A stretch of 64,000 nt of DNA from Neopararhizobium haloflavum. GTDB taxonomy: Bacteria > Pseudomonadota > Alphaproteobacteria > Rhizobiales > Rhizobiaceae. The translations under genes and the position numbers were made by a program. Under the pieces are notes generated by a model. It did not search any database and had not been told where the DNA came from. It saw only the letters and a program-made list of their open reading frames with translations. This document shows positions 27,925 through 37,624 of the stretch, one piece after another. Positions within the stretch are counted from its first letter, which is position 1; each line of letters starts with the position of its first letter. The stretch covers positions 124,001 to 188,000 of the forward strand of contig NZ_NWUC01000002.1 in the NCBI RefSeq assembly GCF_002750855.1. The letters are read 5' to 3'.

Positions 27925-29226
27925 ATGACGGTCGAGTGTTCCCGGCTTCCCAACGGCCTCACGGTCGTCACGGAGGCCATGCCCAATCTCGAAAGCGTGG
28001 CGCTTGGCGTCTGGATCAAATCGGGATCGCGTGACGAAAGAGAGCAGGAACATGGGATCGCCCACCTGCTGGAACATATGGCGTTCAAGGGCACGCGGCG
28101 TCGCAGCGCCCGCCAGATCGCCGAGGAAATCGAGAATGTCGGCGGCGAGGTCAATGCGTCCACCTCCGTGGAAACGACGGCCTACTATGCGCGCATCCTG
28201 AAAGACGACGTTCCGCTGGCGGTCGACATCCTGTCCGACATCCTGCTCGATTCCAGCTTCGATGAGCAGGAACTCGCCCGCGAGCAGCATGTGATCCTGC
28301 AGGAGATCGGCGCTGCCAACGATACGCCGGACGATGTGGTTTTCGACAAGTTCGCCGAGATCGCCTTTCGAGACCAGTCGCTCGGCCGGCCGATCCTCGG
28401 CACACCGGAGACGGTGAAGTCCTTCACGCCAGACCATCTGCGCACCTATCTTTCGCGTCAGTACACGGCCGACCGGATCATCATCGTCGCGGCCGGAGCG
28501 GTCGAGCACGACAGCTTCGTCAAACATGTCGAAGAACGCTTTGCCAGCGTTTCACCGCCGGCAGGCGACACCGGGCCGCTGTCTCAGGCCATCTACACGG
28601 GTGGCGACTACCGCGAGACGCGCAAGCTGATGGACGCGCAGCTTCTGCTCGGCTTCGAGGGCCGGGCCTATCATGCCCGCGACTTCTACTGCTCGCAGCT
28701 TCTCGCCAACGTCCTTGGCGGCGGCATGTCATCGCGCCTCTTTCAGGAAGTGCGCGAGCGGCACGGTCTCTGCTACTCGGTCTACGCCTTCCACTGGGGC
28801 TTTTCCGACAGCGGCATATTCGGGATCCACGCCGCGACGGGCGGGGACGACCTGCCGAAGCTGGTCCCCGTCCTTATCGAGGAACTGCGAAAGGTTACCG
28901 AGTCGGTCGACGTGCAGGAGATCGACCGTGCCCGTGCCCAGACGCGTGCCCAGCTGCTTATGGCGCAGGAAAGCCCGGCCGCCCGCGCCAGCCAGATCGC
29001 CCGTCAGATGCTTCTCTACGGTCGTCCTATTCCCAACGACGAGTTGATGGACCGGCTCGCCAATCTGACTCCGGAGAGGCTGACCGACCTCGCCGGCCGG
29101 CTGTTCTTCGACACGATGCCCACCATGTCCGCGATCGGACCGTTGAACAAGCTGGCGCAGTTCGATGATATCCGCGCGAGCCTGACCGTCAGCGGCACAC
29201 CGCCGCGGCAGGCCGCGAACGCCTGA
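27925..29226 (+). CDS. M16 family zinc peptidase (mitochondrial processing peptidase beta-like)
   Basis: A 433-residue metallopeptidase of the pitrilysin/MPP family. The inverted zinc motif HLLEHM is near residue 50, and the downstream Glu ligand lies in the conserved ETTAYYARIL/EQHVILQEI region. A second inactive M16 half starts about residue 190 with LLLGFEGRAY and GGGMSSRLFQEVRE. These enzymes act in the periplasm or cytoplasm on small peptides; no signal peptide is seen here. ATG 27925 matches family starts, while ATG 27901 would overlap the thrC stop as ATGA. It is likely co-transcribed with thrC. Confidence 0.92.
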   Translation: MTVECSRLPNGLTVVTEAMPNLESVALGVWIKSGSRDEREQEHGIAHLLEHMAFKGTRRRSARQIAEEIENVGGEVNASTSVETTAYYARILKDDVPLAVDILSDILLDSSFDEQELAREQHVILQEIGAANDTPDDVVFDKFAEIAFRDQSLGRPILGTPETVKSFTPDHLRTYLSRQYTADRIIIVAAGAVEHDSFVKHVEERFASVSPPAGDTGPLSQAIYTGGDYRETRKLMDAQLLLGFEGRAYHARDFYCSQLLANVLGGGMSSRLFQEVRERHGLCYSVYAFHWGFSDSGIFGIHAATGGDDLPKLVPVLIEELRKVTESVDVQEIDRARAQTRAQLLMAQESPAARASQIARQMLLYGRPIPNDELMDRLANLTPERLTDLAGRLFFDTMPTMSAIGPLNKLAQFDDIRASLTVSGTPPRQAANA

Positions 29227-29238
29227 CCGATCGCGCTC

Positions 29239-29889
29239 ATGTTCGGCTTTCTCTCCCGACGCAGCGAGCCGCTCCTGATCGAAACAGCCAATGCGTATCT
29301 GCGTTTTCCCGAACGCGGTGATTTCAACGCCTGGCGATCGTTGCGCATGGCGAGCCGGGCGTTTCTGCAGCCGTGGGAACCGAGCTGGTCGACGGACGAG
29401 CTCTCGCGCCTTTCCTATCTCGGCCGCGTCGGCCGCTACGAGCGCGAATATGTCGAAGGTCACGCCATCCCCCTCTTCCTCTTCATGAAGGAAAGCGACG
29501 AACTGCTTGGCGGACTGACGATCGGCTACATCCGACGCGGCGCGGCGCAGAGCTGCATGATCGGCTATTGGATGGGCGAGCGCCACGCCGGCCAGGGCCA
29601 CATGACGGCAGCGCTCGATGCGGTCATTCCCCATATCTTTCAGCGGTTGAAGTTGCACCGGATCGAGGCAGCCTGTATCCCCGAGAACACGCGCAGCATC
29701 CGACTCCTTGAAAAGGCCCGATTTCGCCGCGAGGGCTATTTGAGGGGCTATCTGAAGATCAACGGGGTGTGGCGGGACCACCTGCTGTTTGCGCGTCTCA
29801 AAGATGACAGTGCCGACCATCCGGATGGGGCCGGCGCGCCCGTCGTCGGCATGGTGCCGGGTGATCCAGATTTGAACGGGGCACGATGA
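29239..29889 (+). CDS. GNAT acetyltransferase (RimJ-like)
   Basis: A 216-residue N-acetyltransferase of the RimJ/RimL group. The acetyl-CoA loop is in GYWMGERHAGQGHMTAAL, and the family stretch RIEAACIPENTRSIRLLEKARFRREG (landmarks: ENTRSIRLLEK and FRREGYLRGYLKINGVW) is clear. Such enzymes acetylate ribosomal proteins or other N-termini; the target here is unknown. The gene begins 12 bases after the M16 peptidase. Its last 4 bases overlap the start of the GGDEF-EAL gene, so all are likely one transcript. Confidence 0.9.
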   Translation: MFGFLSRRSEPLLIETANAYLRFPERGDFNAWRSLRMASRAFLQPWEPSWSTDELSRLSYLGRVGRYEREYVEGHAIPLFLFMKESDELLGGLTIGYIRRGAAQSCMIGYWMGERHAGQGHMTAALDAVIPHIFQRLKLHRIEAACIPENTRSIRLLEKARFRREGYLRGYLKINGVWRDHLLFARLKDDSADHPDGAGAPVVGMVPGDPDLNGAR

Positions 29890-32801
29890 CAGCCGAGCGA
29901 CTCAACAGCCAGTGCATTGCCCGGTTCATGACGATCCTGGTGGCGCTCGCCGTTTCACTGGCAACGCTCGTGGTCGGCGCCGCGCCTTCGCTGGCGGCCG
30001 AGCCGGTCGCCATCTCGCGAGACGACACGGCGCTCGACCTGACGGACACGACGGAGATATATGCCCATCGCGGCGAGGCGTTTCAGGTCTCCACGGCTCC
30101 GGGCACGGACGGTATCGTGCGCCGCATCGAGGTGCGCGCCTCCTCCGAGGAGCACTCCGGCGACTGGGCGGTCTTCGCTCTTGCCAACGTCTCCGACCAA
30201 CAGCTCGACAGGCTGATCGTCGCGCCGCATTTCCGTCTGGTCGGGTCCGGCATGGTCTGGCCCGATCTCGGCTCGCGGCGCATCACCTCCGTCACGCCAA
30301 GCGAAGGTTTCGCGCTCGACCGGCAGGCCAGCCCCGATGCCGACGTCTTTCAGATCACGCTCAACCCCGGATCCATCGTCACATTTGTCGCCGAACTTTC
30401 ATCGCCCGAACTTCCGCAAATCTATCTCTGGGAGCCGGACGCCTACAAGGACACGGTCAACGCATTCACGCTTTATCAGGGCATCGTACTCGGCATTGCC
30501 GGGCTGCTCGCGGTCTTCCTGACGATCCTTTTCGTCGTCAAGGGTACGTCCATGCTGCCGGCGACGGCGGCATTGTCCTGGGCCGTACTGGCCTACATCT
30601 GCGTCGATTTCGGGTTCCTGTCGAAGCTGATCTCGATTACGCCCGGCGATGAGCGCATCTGGCGCGCCGGGACCGAGGTGTTTCTCGCAACCGGCCTGGT
30701 GATCTTCCTTTTCACCTATCTCAACCTCAACCGCTGGCACACCAATCTCAGCTATGCGACCCTTGCCTGGGTGCTGGTGCTGGGCCTTGTCTTCGGCATC
30801 GCGATCTACGATCCGGCCATCGCCGCGGGTCTGGCACGCATGTCGTTCGCAACGACGGCCGTCGCCGGCATTCTCCTGATCAGCTATCTCGGCTTTAGCC
30901 GATACGACCGCGCGATCATGCTCGTCCCGACCTGGGCGCTCATTCTCGTCTGGCTGTTCGGGGCCTGGCTGACGGTGACCGGCCAGCTGGACAACGACAT
31001 CATCCAGCCCGCGCTTGGCGGCGGCCTTGTGCTCATCGTGCTCCTGATCGGCTTCACGGTGATGCAGCACGCCTTTGCGGGCGGCGCTTATAGCCAGGGG
31101 CTCTTCAGCGACCTGGAGCGCCAATCACTGGCCTTGACGGGAGCCGGCGACACCGTTTGGGATTGGGATGTGGCACGCGACAGAGTCGTCACGATCCCCG
31201 ACATATCCGGACAGCTGGGCTTGGCCACCGGCGCGCTCAACGGCGCCGCCCGCAACTGGTTGCCGCAGATCCATCCCGATGATCGGGATCGCTTCCGCAC
31301 CGCGCTCGACGTCATGCTCGAGCATCGCAAGGGTCGGCTGAACCACCAGTTCCGTCTGCGCGCCGAAGACGGGCATTATCACTGGATGTCGCTGAGAGCG
31401 CGCCCCGTCGTCGGCTCCAACGGCGAGGTGATCCGCTGCGTGGGAACGCTGGTCGACGTGACCGAACAGAAGAGCTCGGAAGAGCGGCTGCTGCACGACG
31501 CCGTGCACGATAACCTGACGGGCCTGCCGAACCGCGAACTCTTCCTCGACCGGCTCGACGGGCTGCTGACGCTTGCTGACCATCAGCACGATGTCCGGCC
31601 GACCGTCTTCATGATCGACATCGACCGGTTCAAGCAGGTCAACGACAATCTCGGCATGTCTGCCGGCGACACGATCCTTCTGACGATCACACGGCGCTTG
31701 AAGCGGCTTTTGAAGCCTCAGGACACGCTGGCGCGGATCGCCGGCGATCAGTTCGGCCTGATCCTTCTGTCCGAACAGGCGCCCGAAAAGGTTGCCGCGA
31801 TGGCCGAGGCGATCAACAAGGCGATCATGGTGCCGATCGTATTTGCCAAGCGCGAAATCATCCTGACTGCATCGATCGGCCTCGTCGGCTATGTCGACAG
31901 CGCCGCTTCGGCCTACGATCTCTTCAAGGATGCCGAGCTCGCCATGTATCAGGCCAAGCGCCACGGCGGGAATCGGATCGAGCCGTTCCGCCCGGCGTTC
32001 AAGGGTGTCGGAACCGACAAGCTGCAACTCGAATCGGATCTGCGCCGTGCCCTTGAACGCGACGAGATGGCGCTCGTCTATCAGCCGATCATTCGTCTTT
32101 CGGACGGCGAAATCGTCGGGTTCGAGGCACTGATGCGCTGGGAGCATCCGCGCCGCGGCCCCATTCCGCCGGCCGAGTTCATCCCGATCGCCGAAAGCTC
32201 CGACCTTATCTTCTCGCTCGGTCTCTTTGCGATCGAGCGGGCAGCGCTCGACCTCAAGGACTGGCAGCGCGATCTTGGCGACATTCCGATTTCGCTTTCC
32301 GTCAATGTCTCGAGTGCCCAGCTCATCCGCAACGATCTGTGCAACGACGTGCGCGGGGCACTGACCCGGACCGGCTGCCGGCCGGAGCATTTGAAGCTGG
32401 AACTGACCGAATCCGTCGTGATGGAGAATCCGGAGCAGGCCGGGCTTGTGCTCTCACGCCTGCGGGAGATCGGTATCGGTCTGGCGCTCGACGATTTCGG
32501 CACCGGTCATTCCTCGCTCTCCTACCTCACCCGCTTCCCGTTCGACACCCTCAAGATCGATCAGACGCTGGTCCGCGATCAGGGCGAGAAACGCAGCGTC
32601 CTGCTGCGTTCCATCGTCGGAATGGCCCGCGACCTCGACATGGCGGTTGTGGCCGAGGGGATCGTCAGCGACGAGGATGCCGAGGAACTGCTCGAGATGG
32701 GTTGCGATTTCGGCCAGAGCTTCCTGTTCGGCGCACCGATGAATGCAGAGACCATCAAGCGTCTGCTGCGCGAGAATTTTCCGCTGTCGAAGGCGAGCTG
32801 A
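29886..32801 (+). CDS. Membrane PAS-GGDEF-EAL protein; c-di-GMP phosphodiesterase with a degenerate GGDEF motif
   Basis: A 971-residue inner-membrane sensor. After a signal sequence (residues 15-38) comes a periplasmic 7TMR-DISM-like domain. About seven membrane helices lie at 195-400, a PAS domain at 415-540, then GGDEF and EAL. The GGDEF box reads AGDQF (619-623), so cyclase activity is unlikely. It may still bind GTP. The EAL domain keeps FEALMRW, NVSS, ELTES, LDDFGTG, KIDQ and AEGI, all the metal and catalytic residues. It therefore probably degrades c-di-GMP under control of a periplasmic or PAS signal. It overlaps the GNAT gene by 4 bases. Confidence 0.93.
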   Translation: MTAERLNSQCIARFMTILVALAVSLATLVVGAAPSLAAEPVAISRDDTALDLTDTTEIYAHRGEAFQVSTAPGTDGIVRRIEVRASSEEHSGDWAVFALANVSDQQLDRLIVAPHFRLVGSGMVWPDLGSRRITSVTPSEGFALDRQASPDADVFQITLNPGSIVTFVAELSSPELPQIYLWEPDAYKDTVNAFTLYQGIVLGIAGLLAVFLTILFVVKGTSMLPATAALSWAVLAYICVDFGFLSKLISITPGDERIWRAGTEVFLATGLVIFLFTYLNLNRWHTNLSYATLAWVLVLGLVFGIAIYDPAIAAGLARMSFATTAVAGILLISYLGFSRYDRAIMLVPTWALILVWLFGAWLTVTGQLDNDIIQPALGGGLVLIVLLIGFTVMQHAFAGGAYSQGLFSDLERQSLALTGAGDTVWDWDVARDRVVTIPDISGQLGLATGALNGAARNWLPQIHPDDRDRFRTALDVMLEHRKGRLNHQFRLRAEDGHYHWMSLRARPVVGSNGEVIRCVGTLVDVTEQKSSEERLLHDAVHDNLTGLPNRELFLDRLDGLLTLADHQHDVRPTVFMIDIDRFKQVNDNLGMSAGDTILLTITRRLKRLLKPQDTLARIAGDQFGLILLSEQAPEKVAAMAEAINKAIMVPIVFAKREIILTASIGLVGYVDSAASAYDLFKDAELAMYQAKRHGGNRIEPFRPAFKGVGTDKLQLESDLRRALERDEMALVYQPIIRLSDGEIVGFEALMRWEHPRRGPIPPAEFIPIAESSDLIFSLGLFAIERAALDLKDWQRDLGDIPISLSVNVSSAQLIRNDLCNDVRGALTRTGCRPEHLKLELTESVVMENPEQAGLVLSRLREIGIGLALDDFGTGHSSLSYLTRFPFDTLKIDQTLVRDQGEKRSVLLRSIVGMARDLDMAVVAEGIVSDEDAEELLEMGCDFGQSFLFGAPMNAETIKRLLRENFPLSKAS

Positions 32802-32848
32802 GCGCGGCGACGAACACTCTGAACCGGTCTTGTCACCAGGTGATGGGA

Positions 32849-33463
32849 TCAGGCGTGGCCACTCTCGCGCGATAGCATCGCAGGGTTGATGCCCATGGAA
32901 GCAAGCACGCGATCGTACTTGTCCGGCAGCGCCCGGTCATACACGATGTCGTCGGATGCGGGGCAAGTCAGCCAGCCATTTTCGCCGATTTCGGCTTCGA
33001 GCTGGCCGGGCCCCCATCCGGCATAGCCGAGCATCATGGTGGCCCGGTGCGGGCCTTTTCCCTTCGAGATCGCCCGGAGAATATCGACTGTCGCCGTCAT
33101 GCAAAGCTCGTCGGAGACGGGCATCGTGGAATCGCTCAGATAGTCGTCGCTGTGCAGTACGAAACCGCGCCCTGTGTCGACCGGCCCGCCTGCTTGAACG
33201 GCCATGTCGCGCGCGCGGGTCGGCAGGCATATGGCATCGTCGCTCGAAATCACCTTGAGCTGGACCAGTAGGTCACAAAAGCTCATCGGCTGCGGCCGGT
33301 TCAGGATGAACCCCATCGCACCGTCGCCGGAGTGCGCGCAGATATAGATCACGGTCCTGTCGAAATTGCTGTCGAACACATGCGGCATGGCGATCAGCAA
33401 CTGACCATCGAGGTAGCTGCGTTCCTTCTCGCGTCGCGTGAGCCCGGTGATATCCATGGGCAA
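32849..33463 (-). CDS. YqgE/AlgH family protein (DUF179)
   Basis: A 204-residue protein of the YqgE/AlgH family. Landmarks are [11 protein letters not shown] near residue 17, [23 protein letters not shown] and [14 protein letters not shown], and later [14 protein letters not shown]. The fold is known from structures, but the biochemical role is not. AlgH of Pseudomonas has been tied to alginate regulation. There is no signal peptide. ATG 33463 and ATG 33457 are both possible. It is divergent from the DsbD-N-type protein gene, and such pairing is common in rhizobial genomes. Confidence 0.9.
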   Translation of the reverse strand: MPMDITGLTRREKERSYLDGQLLIAMPHVFDSNFDRTVIYICAHSGDGAMGFILNRPQPMSFCDLLVQLKVISSDDAICLPTRARDMAVQAGGPVDTGRGFVLHSDDYLSDSTMPVSDELCMTATVDILRAISKGKGPHRATMMLGYAGWGPGQLEAEIGENGWLTCPASDDIVYDRALPDKYDRVLASMGINPAMLSRESGHA

Positions 33464-33647
33464 AAGGTAACAAGTCCGGCGGGAATGAAAAGGAAAATCG
33501 GACAGGGTCGGACGAAAGGGCAGGACGGTGGAAACGCGAGAATCGGCCAGCTCACTCGAAAATGACCCGGTGTCGTGTGATCGTGAGTTGAACGCCCTGC
33601 CTGAATGGCGCTAACCACAAGCGGTTCAACATCCGGGCATTTTCTTC

Positions 33648-34475
33648 ATGATCCGATCGCTGATCGTTTTTCTCATGCTCAGCCTGTCCGGCGCTCTTGC
33701 GTGCGTCGTGCAGGGGCACGCGGCATCGTCCGACTGGATCGAGACGGAGGGGGCCAGATTGCGACTGGTGGCGGACGGTCAGCCACGCGACGGTGTCCTC
33801 CATGCCATGATCGACATCGAACTCAAGGATGGCTGGAAGACATATTGGCGCGAGCCCGGTGCGAACGGCATTCCCCCGAGCATCGACATCACGGCCAGCC
33901 ACTCCATCGCAGATGCCGAAATTCTGTTCCCCGCGCCAGAGCGCATCGACGAGGGCTATGGCGCATTCATAGGTTACGATGCGCCAGTGCGTTTGCCCGT
34001 GCGGTTCGAACTCCACCCGTCCGACAAGGTCGAGCGGATCAGGGCTTCCGTTTTTCTCGGCATCTGCGAGCGGATTTGTGTGCCCGTGCAGACGGAATTC
34101 GACCTTGAACTGACGAGCACGGCATCGCAGGCCCTCGACGCCGCGCTGGTGGCACAGTCCTTCGCCGCCCTGCCCGCATCTCCGAGCCGCGCGTTCTTCG
34201 TCGACGGTGCACGATGGAACGAGGAAGGTGATCGTCTGCTCGTAACGGTACGCCACCCCGACACGGCCGGCTTTGCCGAACCCACCCTCTTCGCGGCACC
34301 GCCGACGGGCTGGCATTTCGGAGGCGTGAAAGCCGTCGAGAGCCTGCCCGATGGCACCGTGTTTGCCATCAAGGTCAAGCAGCGCCCGGAGGCACGATCG
34401 GACAAGCCCGAAAACGCGGCCGTGGTCGTGCGGACGGTTTCGCACGCGATGCAGGACACGATCACGCTGCCCTGA
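33648..34475 (+). CDS. Exported DsbD N-terminal-like (thiol:disulfide interchange) domain protein
   Basis: A 275-residue protein with a Sec signal peptide (FLMLSLSGALACVVQGHAA). The mature part resembles the alpha domain of DsbD (PF11412), with landmarks IDIELKDGWKTYWREPGANGIPP-like (core LKDGWKTYWREPG) and GYDAPVRLPV. Two cysteines in LGICERICVPV could be the redox pair. It has no membrane transporter or thioredoxin domain, so it is the stand-alone form. It presumably acts in periplasmic redox or copper handling, but this is inference. It is divergent from YqgE. Confidence 0.85.
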   Translation: MIRSLIVFLMLSLSGALACVVQGHAASSDWIETEGARLRLVADGQPRDGVLHAMIDIELKDGWKTYWREPGANGIPPSIDITASHSIADAEILFPAPERIDEGYGAFIGYDAPVRLPVRFELHPSDKVERIRASVFLGICERICVPVQTEFDLELTSTASQALDAALVAQSFAALPASPSRAFFVDGARWNEEGDRLLVTVRHPDTAGFAEPTLFAAPPTGWHFGGVKAVESLPDGTVFAIKVKQRPEARSDKPENAAVVVRTVSHAMQDTITLP

Positions 34476-34567
34476 GCATTGGTTTCGCCCCCTCGACACG
34501 GCGCGACAATCCGCTAGGGTCGCCCGCAGCATTCCTATATGCGTAACAATCAATCAAGCAGGAGCTT

Positions 34568-35059
34568 ATGGACGTGAGCATTTCGGTCGGCGACAAACTG
34601 CCCAGCGCTACATTCAAGGAAAAGACGGAGAGCGGTCTGGAGGAGGTGGATACCGCCAGCATCTTCTCCGGCAAGAAGATTGTTCTTTTCGCCGTTCCTG
34701 GCGCATTCACCCCCACCTGCGACATGAACCACCTGCCGGGCTACATCGAGCATCGCGACGCCATTGTCGAGAGAGGGGTGGATGAGATCGCCGTCGTTGC
34801 GGTCAATGACGTCTTCGTCATGGCAGCCTGGGCCAAGTCGTCGGGCGGCGATGGCAAGATCCGCTTCCTGTCCGATTGGGACGCCGGATTTACCAAAGCA
34901 ATCGGCATGGATGCCGACCTGTCGGCAGGAACGCTTGGCCTTCGTTCGCGCCGCTACTCGATGGTGGTGGACGATGGCGTGGTAAAGGCGCTCAACGTCG
35001 AGGATTCACCCGGCCAAGCGACCAAATCGGGCGCCGCAGCCATCATGGAACAGCTTTAG
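34568..35059 (+). CDS. Peroxiredoxin, Prx5/AhpE-like
   Basis: A 163-residue thiol peroxidase that reduces hydrogen peroxide and organic peroxides. The peroxidatic Cys is in PGAFTPTC (Cys51), with the conserved Arg in LGLRSRRYSMVVDDG. That Cys is the only cysteine in the protein, so it works as a one-Cys enzyme needing an external thiol such as glutathione or glutaredoxin. AGGAGCTT precedes the ATG. The gene converges on rnhA with a hairpin between them. The mature N-terminus has no signal, so it is cytoplasmic. Confidence 0.93.
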   Translation: MDVSISVGDKLPSATFKEKTESGLEEVDTASIFSGKKIVLFAVPGAFTPTCDMNHLPGYIEHRDAIVERGVDEIAVVAVNDVFVMAAWAKSSGGDGKIRFLSDWDAGFTKAIGMDADLSAGTLGLRSRRYSMVVDDGVVKALNVEDSPGQATKSGAAAIMEQL

Positions 35060-35124
35060 ACCGTTCCGCCCTTGAAGGCGCAATCGCTCCGGAGTCTGTC
35101 AGCGCGATAACAAAGTCGCTGCCT

Positions 35125-35149
35125 GGTGCCGACCGGCCTGGCCGGCACC
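35125..35149. terminator. Stem-loop between the convergent peroxiredoxin and rnhA genes
   Basis: GGTGCCG (35125-35131) pairs with CGGCACC (35143-35149), 7 bp that an inner CC/GG can extend. It lies between two stop codons facing each other, so it may end both transcripts. Confidence 0.45.
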
Positions 35150-35153
35150 TCGT

Positions 35154-35612
35154 TCACGCAGGCCGGGCGATGCGACGGCCTTTGAACGGCGCCATCGCCA
35201 GGCGCGCCAGTTCGTCGGCCCGTTCGTTCTCCGGGTGGCCGGCATGGCCCTTGACCCAATGAAGCTCGACCTTGTGACGCTGGCGGGCCGCATCGAGCGC
35301 CTGCCACAGTTCGGCATTCTTCACCGGCTTCTTGTCGGCGGTGCGCCAGCCATTGCGCTTCCACCCGTGGATCCACTTCGTCAGCCCGTCGCGGACATAG
35401 ACGGAGTCCGTATAAAGATCGACGACGCACGTACCCTTCAACGCTTCAAGCGCAGCAATCGCCGCCATCAGTTCCATGCGATTGTTCGTCGTCTCGGGCT
35501 CGCCGCCGGAAAGCTCCTTTTCAACGCCGTTGTAGCGCAGGATGGCGCCCCAGCCGCCCGGTCCCGGATTGCCCGAGCAAGCGCCGTCCGTGAAAATCTC
35601 GACGCGCTTCAT
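35154..35612 (-). CDS. rnhA: Ribonuclease HI
   Basis: Cleaves the RNA strand of RNA-DNA hybrids. The 152-residue length is standard. The carboxylate active site is complete: Asp in [11 protein letters not shown] (residue 9), Glu in NNRMELMA (48), Asp in LYTDSVYV (about 70), and Asp in ENERADELA (about 134). His in [12 protein letters not shown] is also present. It overlaps the last four bases of thrB, so it is coupled to it. It is the last gene of the long run from ctaC or SURF1 down through ispH and thrB. Confidence 0.97.
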   Translation of the reverse strand: MKRVEIFTDGACSGNPGPGGWGAILRYNGVEKELSGGEPETTNNRMELMAAIAALEALKGTCVVDLYTDSVYVRDGLTKWIHGWKRNGWRTADKKPVKNAELWQALDAARQRHKVELHWVKGHAGHPENERADELARLAMAPFKGRRIARPA

Positions 35613-36580
35613 GCGTGCTCCCTCAGCCCGTATTCGGCTGCATTCTCGATGGTGCGGTGCAAGCGCATGCGGCGCAGATATTCCATCGGGTCCTTTTTGA
35701 CCACGAGTGCGCCTTCCGGCGTGGTCAGCCAGTCGTAGAGACGTGTCAGGAAGAACCGAAGCGCCGAGCCGCGTGCGAGAAGCGGGAGGGCCTCGCGTTC
35801 GGCGCGCGACAGCGGACGCACGGCGTCATAGCCATCTAGCAGCGCCATGCCCTTCGTCAGGTTGTACGAACCGTCCTTCTCGAAGCACCAGGCGTTGAGA
35901 CAGATCGAGACGTCGTAGGCGAAAAGGTCGTTGCAGGCGAAATAAAAGTCGATGAGGCCGGAGACGCGATCGCCGAGAAAGAAGACATTGTCGGGAAAAA
36001 GATCGGCATGGCAGACACCGGAAGGCAACCCTTCGGGCCAATGCGCCTCGAGATGATCGAGTTCAGCCTCTATTTCCTCGATCAGGCCAGGCTCGACTGT
36101 ATCGGCCGATCCGCGCGACATCAGCCAGAGCGGGCGCCAACCCGAAACGGACAGCGCATTCGCCCGCTTGATCGAGAAATCGCGACCGGCCAGATGCATC
36201 TGCGCCAACGCCGCGCCGACCTCGCGGCAATGCTGCGCCTTCGGGCGGCGCAGCCACATGCCCTCGAGAAACGAGATCATCGCTGCGGGCCGCCCGGCAA
36301 GCTCGCCGAGCATCGCGCCGCTGCGCTGCTTGATCGGCAGCGGACAACTCAATCCCTTTTCCGCCAGATGCTCCATCAGGCCAAGGAAGAACGGCAGGTC
36401 GGAGCGATCGACGCGCTTTTCGTAAAGCGTCAGGATGAAGGAGTCGTCACTGGTGTGCAGCAGGAAATTCGAGTTCTCGACGCCCTCTGCAATGCCCTTG
36501 TAGCTTGTCAGACGTCCAACGTCGTAATCGGCAAGGAAGGCGGTCAGCTCGTCTTCAGTGATATCGGTATAAACGGCCAT
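35609..36580 (-). CDS. thrB: Homoserine kinase, type II (choline-kinase-like fold)
   Basis: Phosphorylates homoserine, feeding threonine synthase. At 323 residues it belongs to the APH-like ThrB family of alphaproteobacteria, not the GHMP type of E. coli. Landmarks are [10 protein letters not shown] near residue 33, ATP-binding LTLYEKRV, the Brenner motif [11 protein letters not shown] with catalytic Asp (about 193), and Mg-binding [11 protein letters not shown]. It starts 2 bases past the ispH stop and overlaps rnhA by 4, so it shares their transcript. Its partner thrC is at 26504 in another unit. Confidence 0.96.
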   Translation of the reverse strand: MAVYTDITEDELTAFLADYDVGRLTSYKGIAEGVENSNFLLHTSDDSFILTLYEKRVDRSDLPFFLGLMEHLAEKGLSCPLPIKQRSGAMLGELAGRPAAMISFLEGMWLRRPKAQHCREVGAALAQMHLAGRDFSIKRANALSVSGWRPLWLMSRGSADTVEPGLIEEIEAELDHLEAHWPEGLPSGVCHADLFPDNVFFLGDRVSGLIDFYFACNDLFAYDVSICLNAWCFEKDGSYNLTKGMALLDGYDAVRPLSRAEREALPLLARGSALRFFLTRLYDWLTTPEGALVVKKDPMEYLRRMRLHRTIENAAEYGLREHA

Positions 36581-36582
36581 GC

Positions 36583-37614
36583 TCAGTGCGTCCCGACCAG
36601 CATCGGACCATTGACGAAGGCCATGTCCTCGCCTGTGAGCGCCGTATCGCGGAGTTCACGGTTGACCAGGAAGTTCTCATTCTCCTCGACCGTTTCGGCA
36701 AGCTCGACCGTCACATCGAAGCGTTCGCGGAACGCCTCGATGATCTCTGCGACGATCGTCTCCGGCGCGGAGGCCCCCGCCGACAGTCCCAGGACCGCGA
36801 CTTCGCCCACAGCGTTCCAGTCGATCTCTGCGGCGCGCTGAACCAGCAGCGCGGCCGTTGCGCCGGCCCTTTCGGCCACTTCGACCAGACGTTTGGAGTT
36901 CGATGAATTCGGGGCACCGACGATGAGAAAGAGGTCTGTTCCCGGAGCCGCGGCCTTCACGGCGTCCTGGCGGTTGGTCGTCGCATAGCAGATCGATTCG
37001 GCCGCCGGCGCCTTCAATTGTGGAAACCGCGCCGTCAGCGCGGCGATCACGCCTGCGGTATCGTCGACCGACAGCGTTGTCTGGGTGACGAAACCGAGAT
37101 TGTCGGGATCGTCCGCTTCATAGCGGTCGGCATCTTCCACGGTCTCGATAAGCGATACGGTTCCGGCCGGCAACTGACCCATCGTGCCGATCACCTCGGG
37201 ATGGCCGGCATGACCGATCAGGAGCACGTGCCGGCCCTGGCGGTTGTGCCGCATGGCCTGCTTGTGGACCTTGGAGACCAGCGGACAGGTCGCGTCGAGG
37301 TAGAAGAGGTTGCGCGCCTCGGCATCGGCGGGGACGGATTTCGGGACACCGTGGGCAGAAAAGATCACCGGTTGATCGCGGTGCTCGGTCGGAATCTCGT
37401 CGAGCTCTTCAACGAAGATCGCCCCCTTCGCTTCCAGCCCTTCCACGACATAGCGATTGTGCACGATCTCGTGGCGCACATAGACCGGCGCGCCGTACTT
37501 CTTCAGCGCCAGAACCACGATCTGGATAGCGCGGTCCACGCCCGCACAGAACCCGCGCGGTCCGCAAAGCCGGATTGTCAGAGCCGGTTTTCCTGTCATC
37601 GTCGCTTGAGCCAT
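36583..37614 (-). CDS. ispH: 4-hydroxy-3-methylbut-2-enyl diphosphate reductase
   Basis: Last step of the MEP isoprenoid pathway, giving IPP and DMAPP by a [4Fe-4S] enzyme. The 343-residue protein has the three cluster cysteines in [15 protein letters not shown] (the first of its two Cys-type residues is variable), DATCPLV and [11 protein letters not shown], plus the active-site Glu/Thr region TQTTLS. Start ATG 37614 is 11 bases after SURF1; ATG 37599 is equally in frame. The family usually begins near here. Much longer in-frame reading to 38010 runs through the SURF1 gene and is rejected. Together with dxs near 62303 it marks use of the MEP pathway. Confidence 0.96.
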   Translation of the reverse strand: MAQATMTGKPALTIRLCGPRGFCAGVDRAIQIVVLALKKYGAPVYVRHEIVHNRYVVEGLEAKGAIFVEELDEIPTEHRDQPVIFSAHGVPKSVPADAEARNLFYLDATCPLVSKVHKQAMRHNRQGRHVLLIGHAGHPEVIGTMGQLPAGTVSLIETVEDADRYEADDPDNLGFVTQTTLSVDDTAGVIAALTARFPQLKAPAAESICYATTNRQDAVKAAAPGTDLFLIVGAPNSSNSKRLVEVAERAGATAALLVQRAAEIDWNAVGEVAVLGLSAGASAPETIVAEIIEAFRERFDVTVELAETVEENENFLVNRELRDTALTGEDMAFVNGPMLVGTH

Positions 37615-37624
37615 CAACCGCCGC

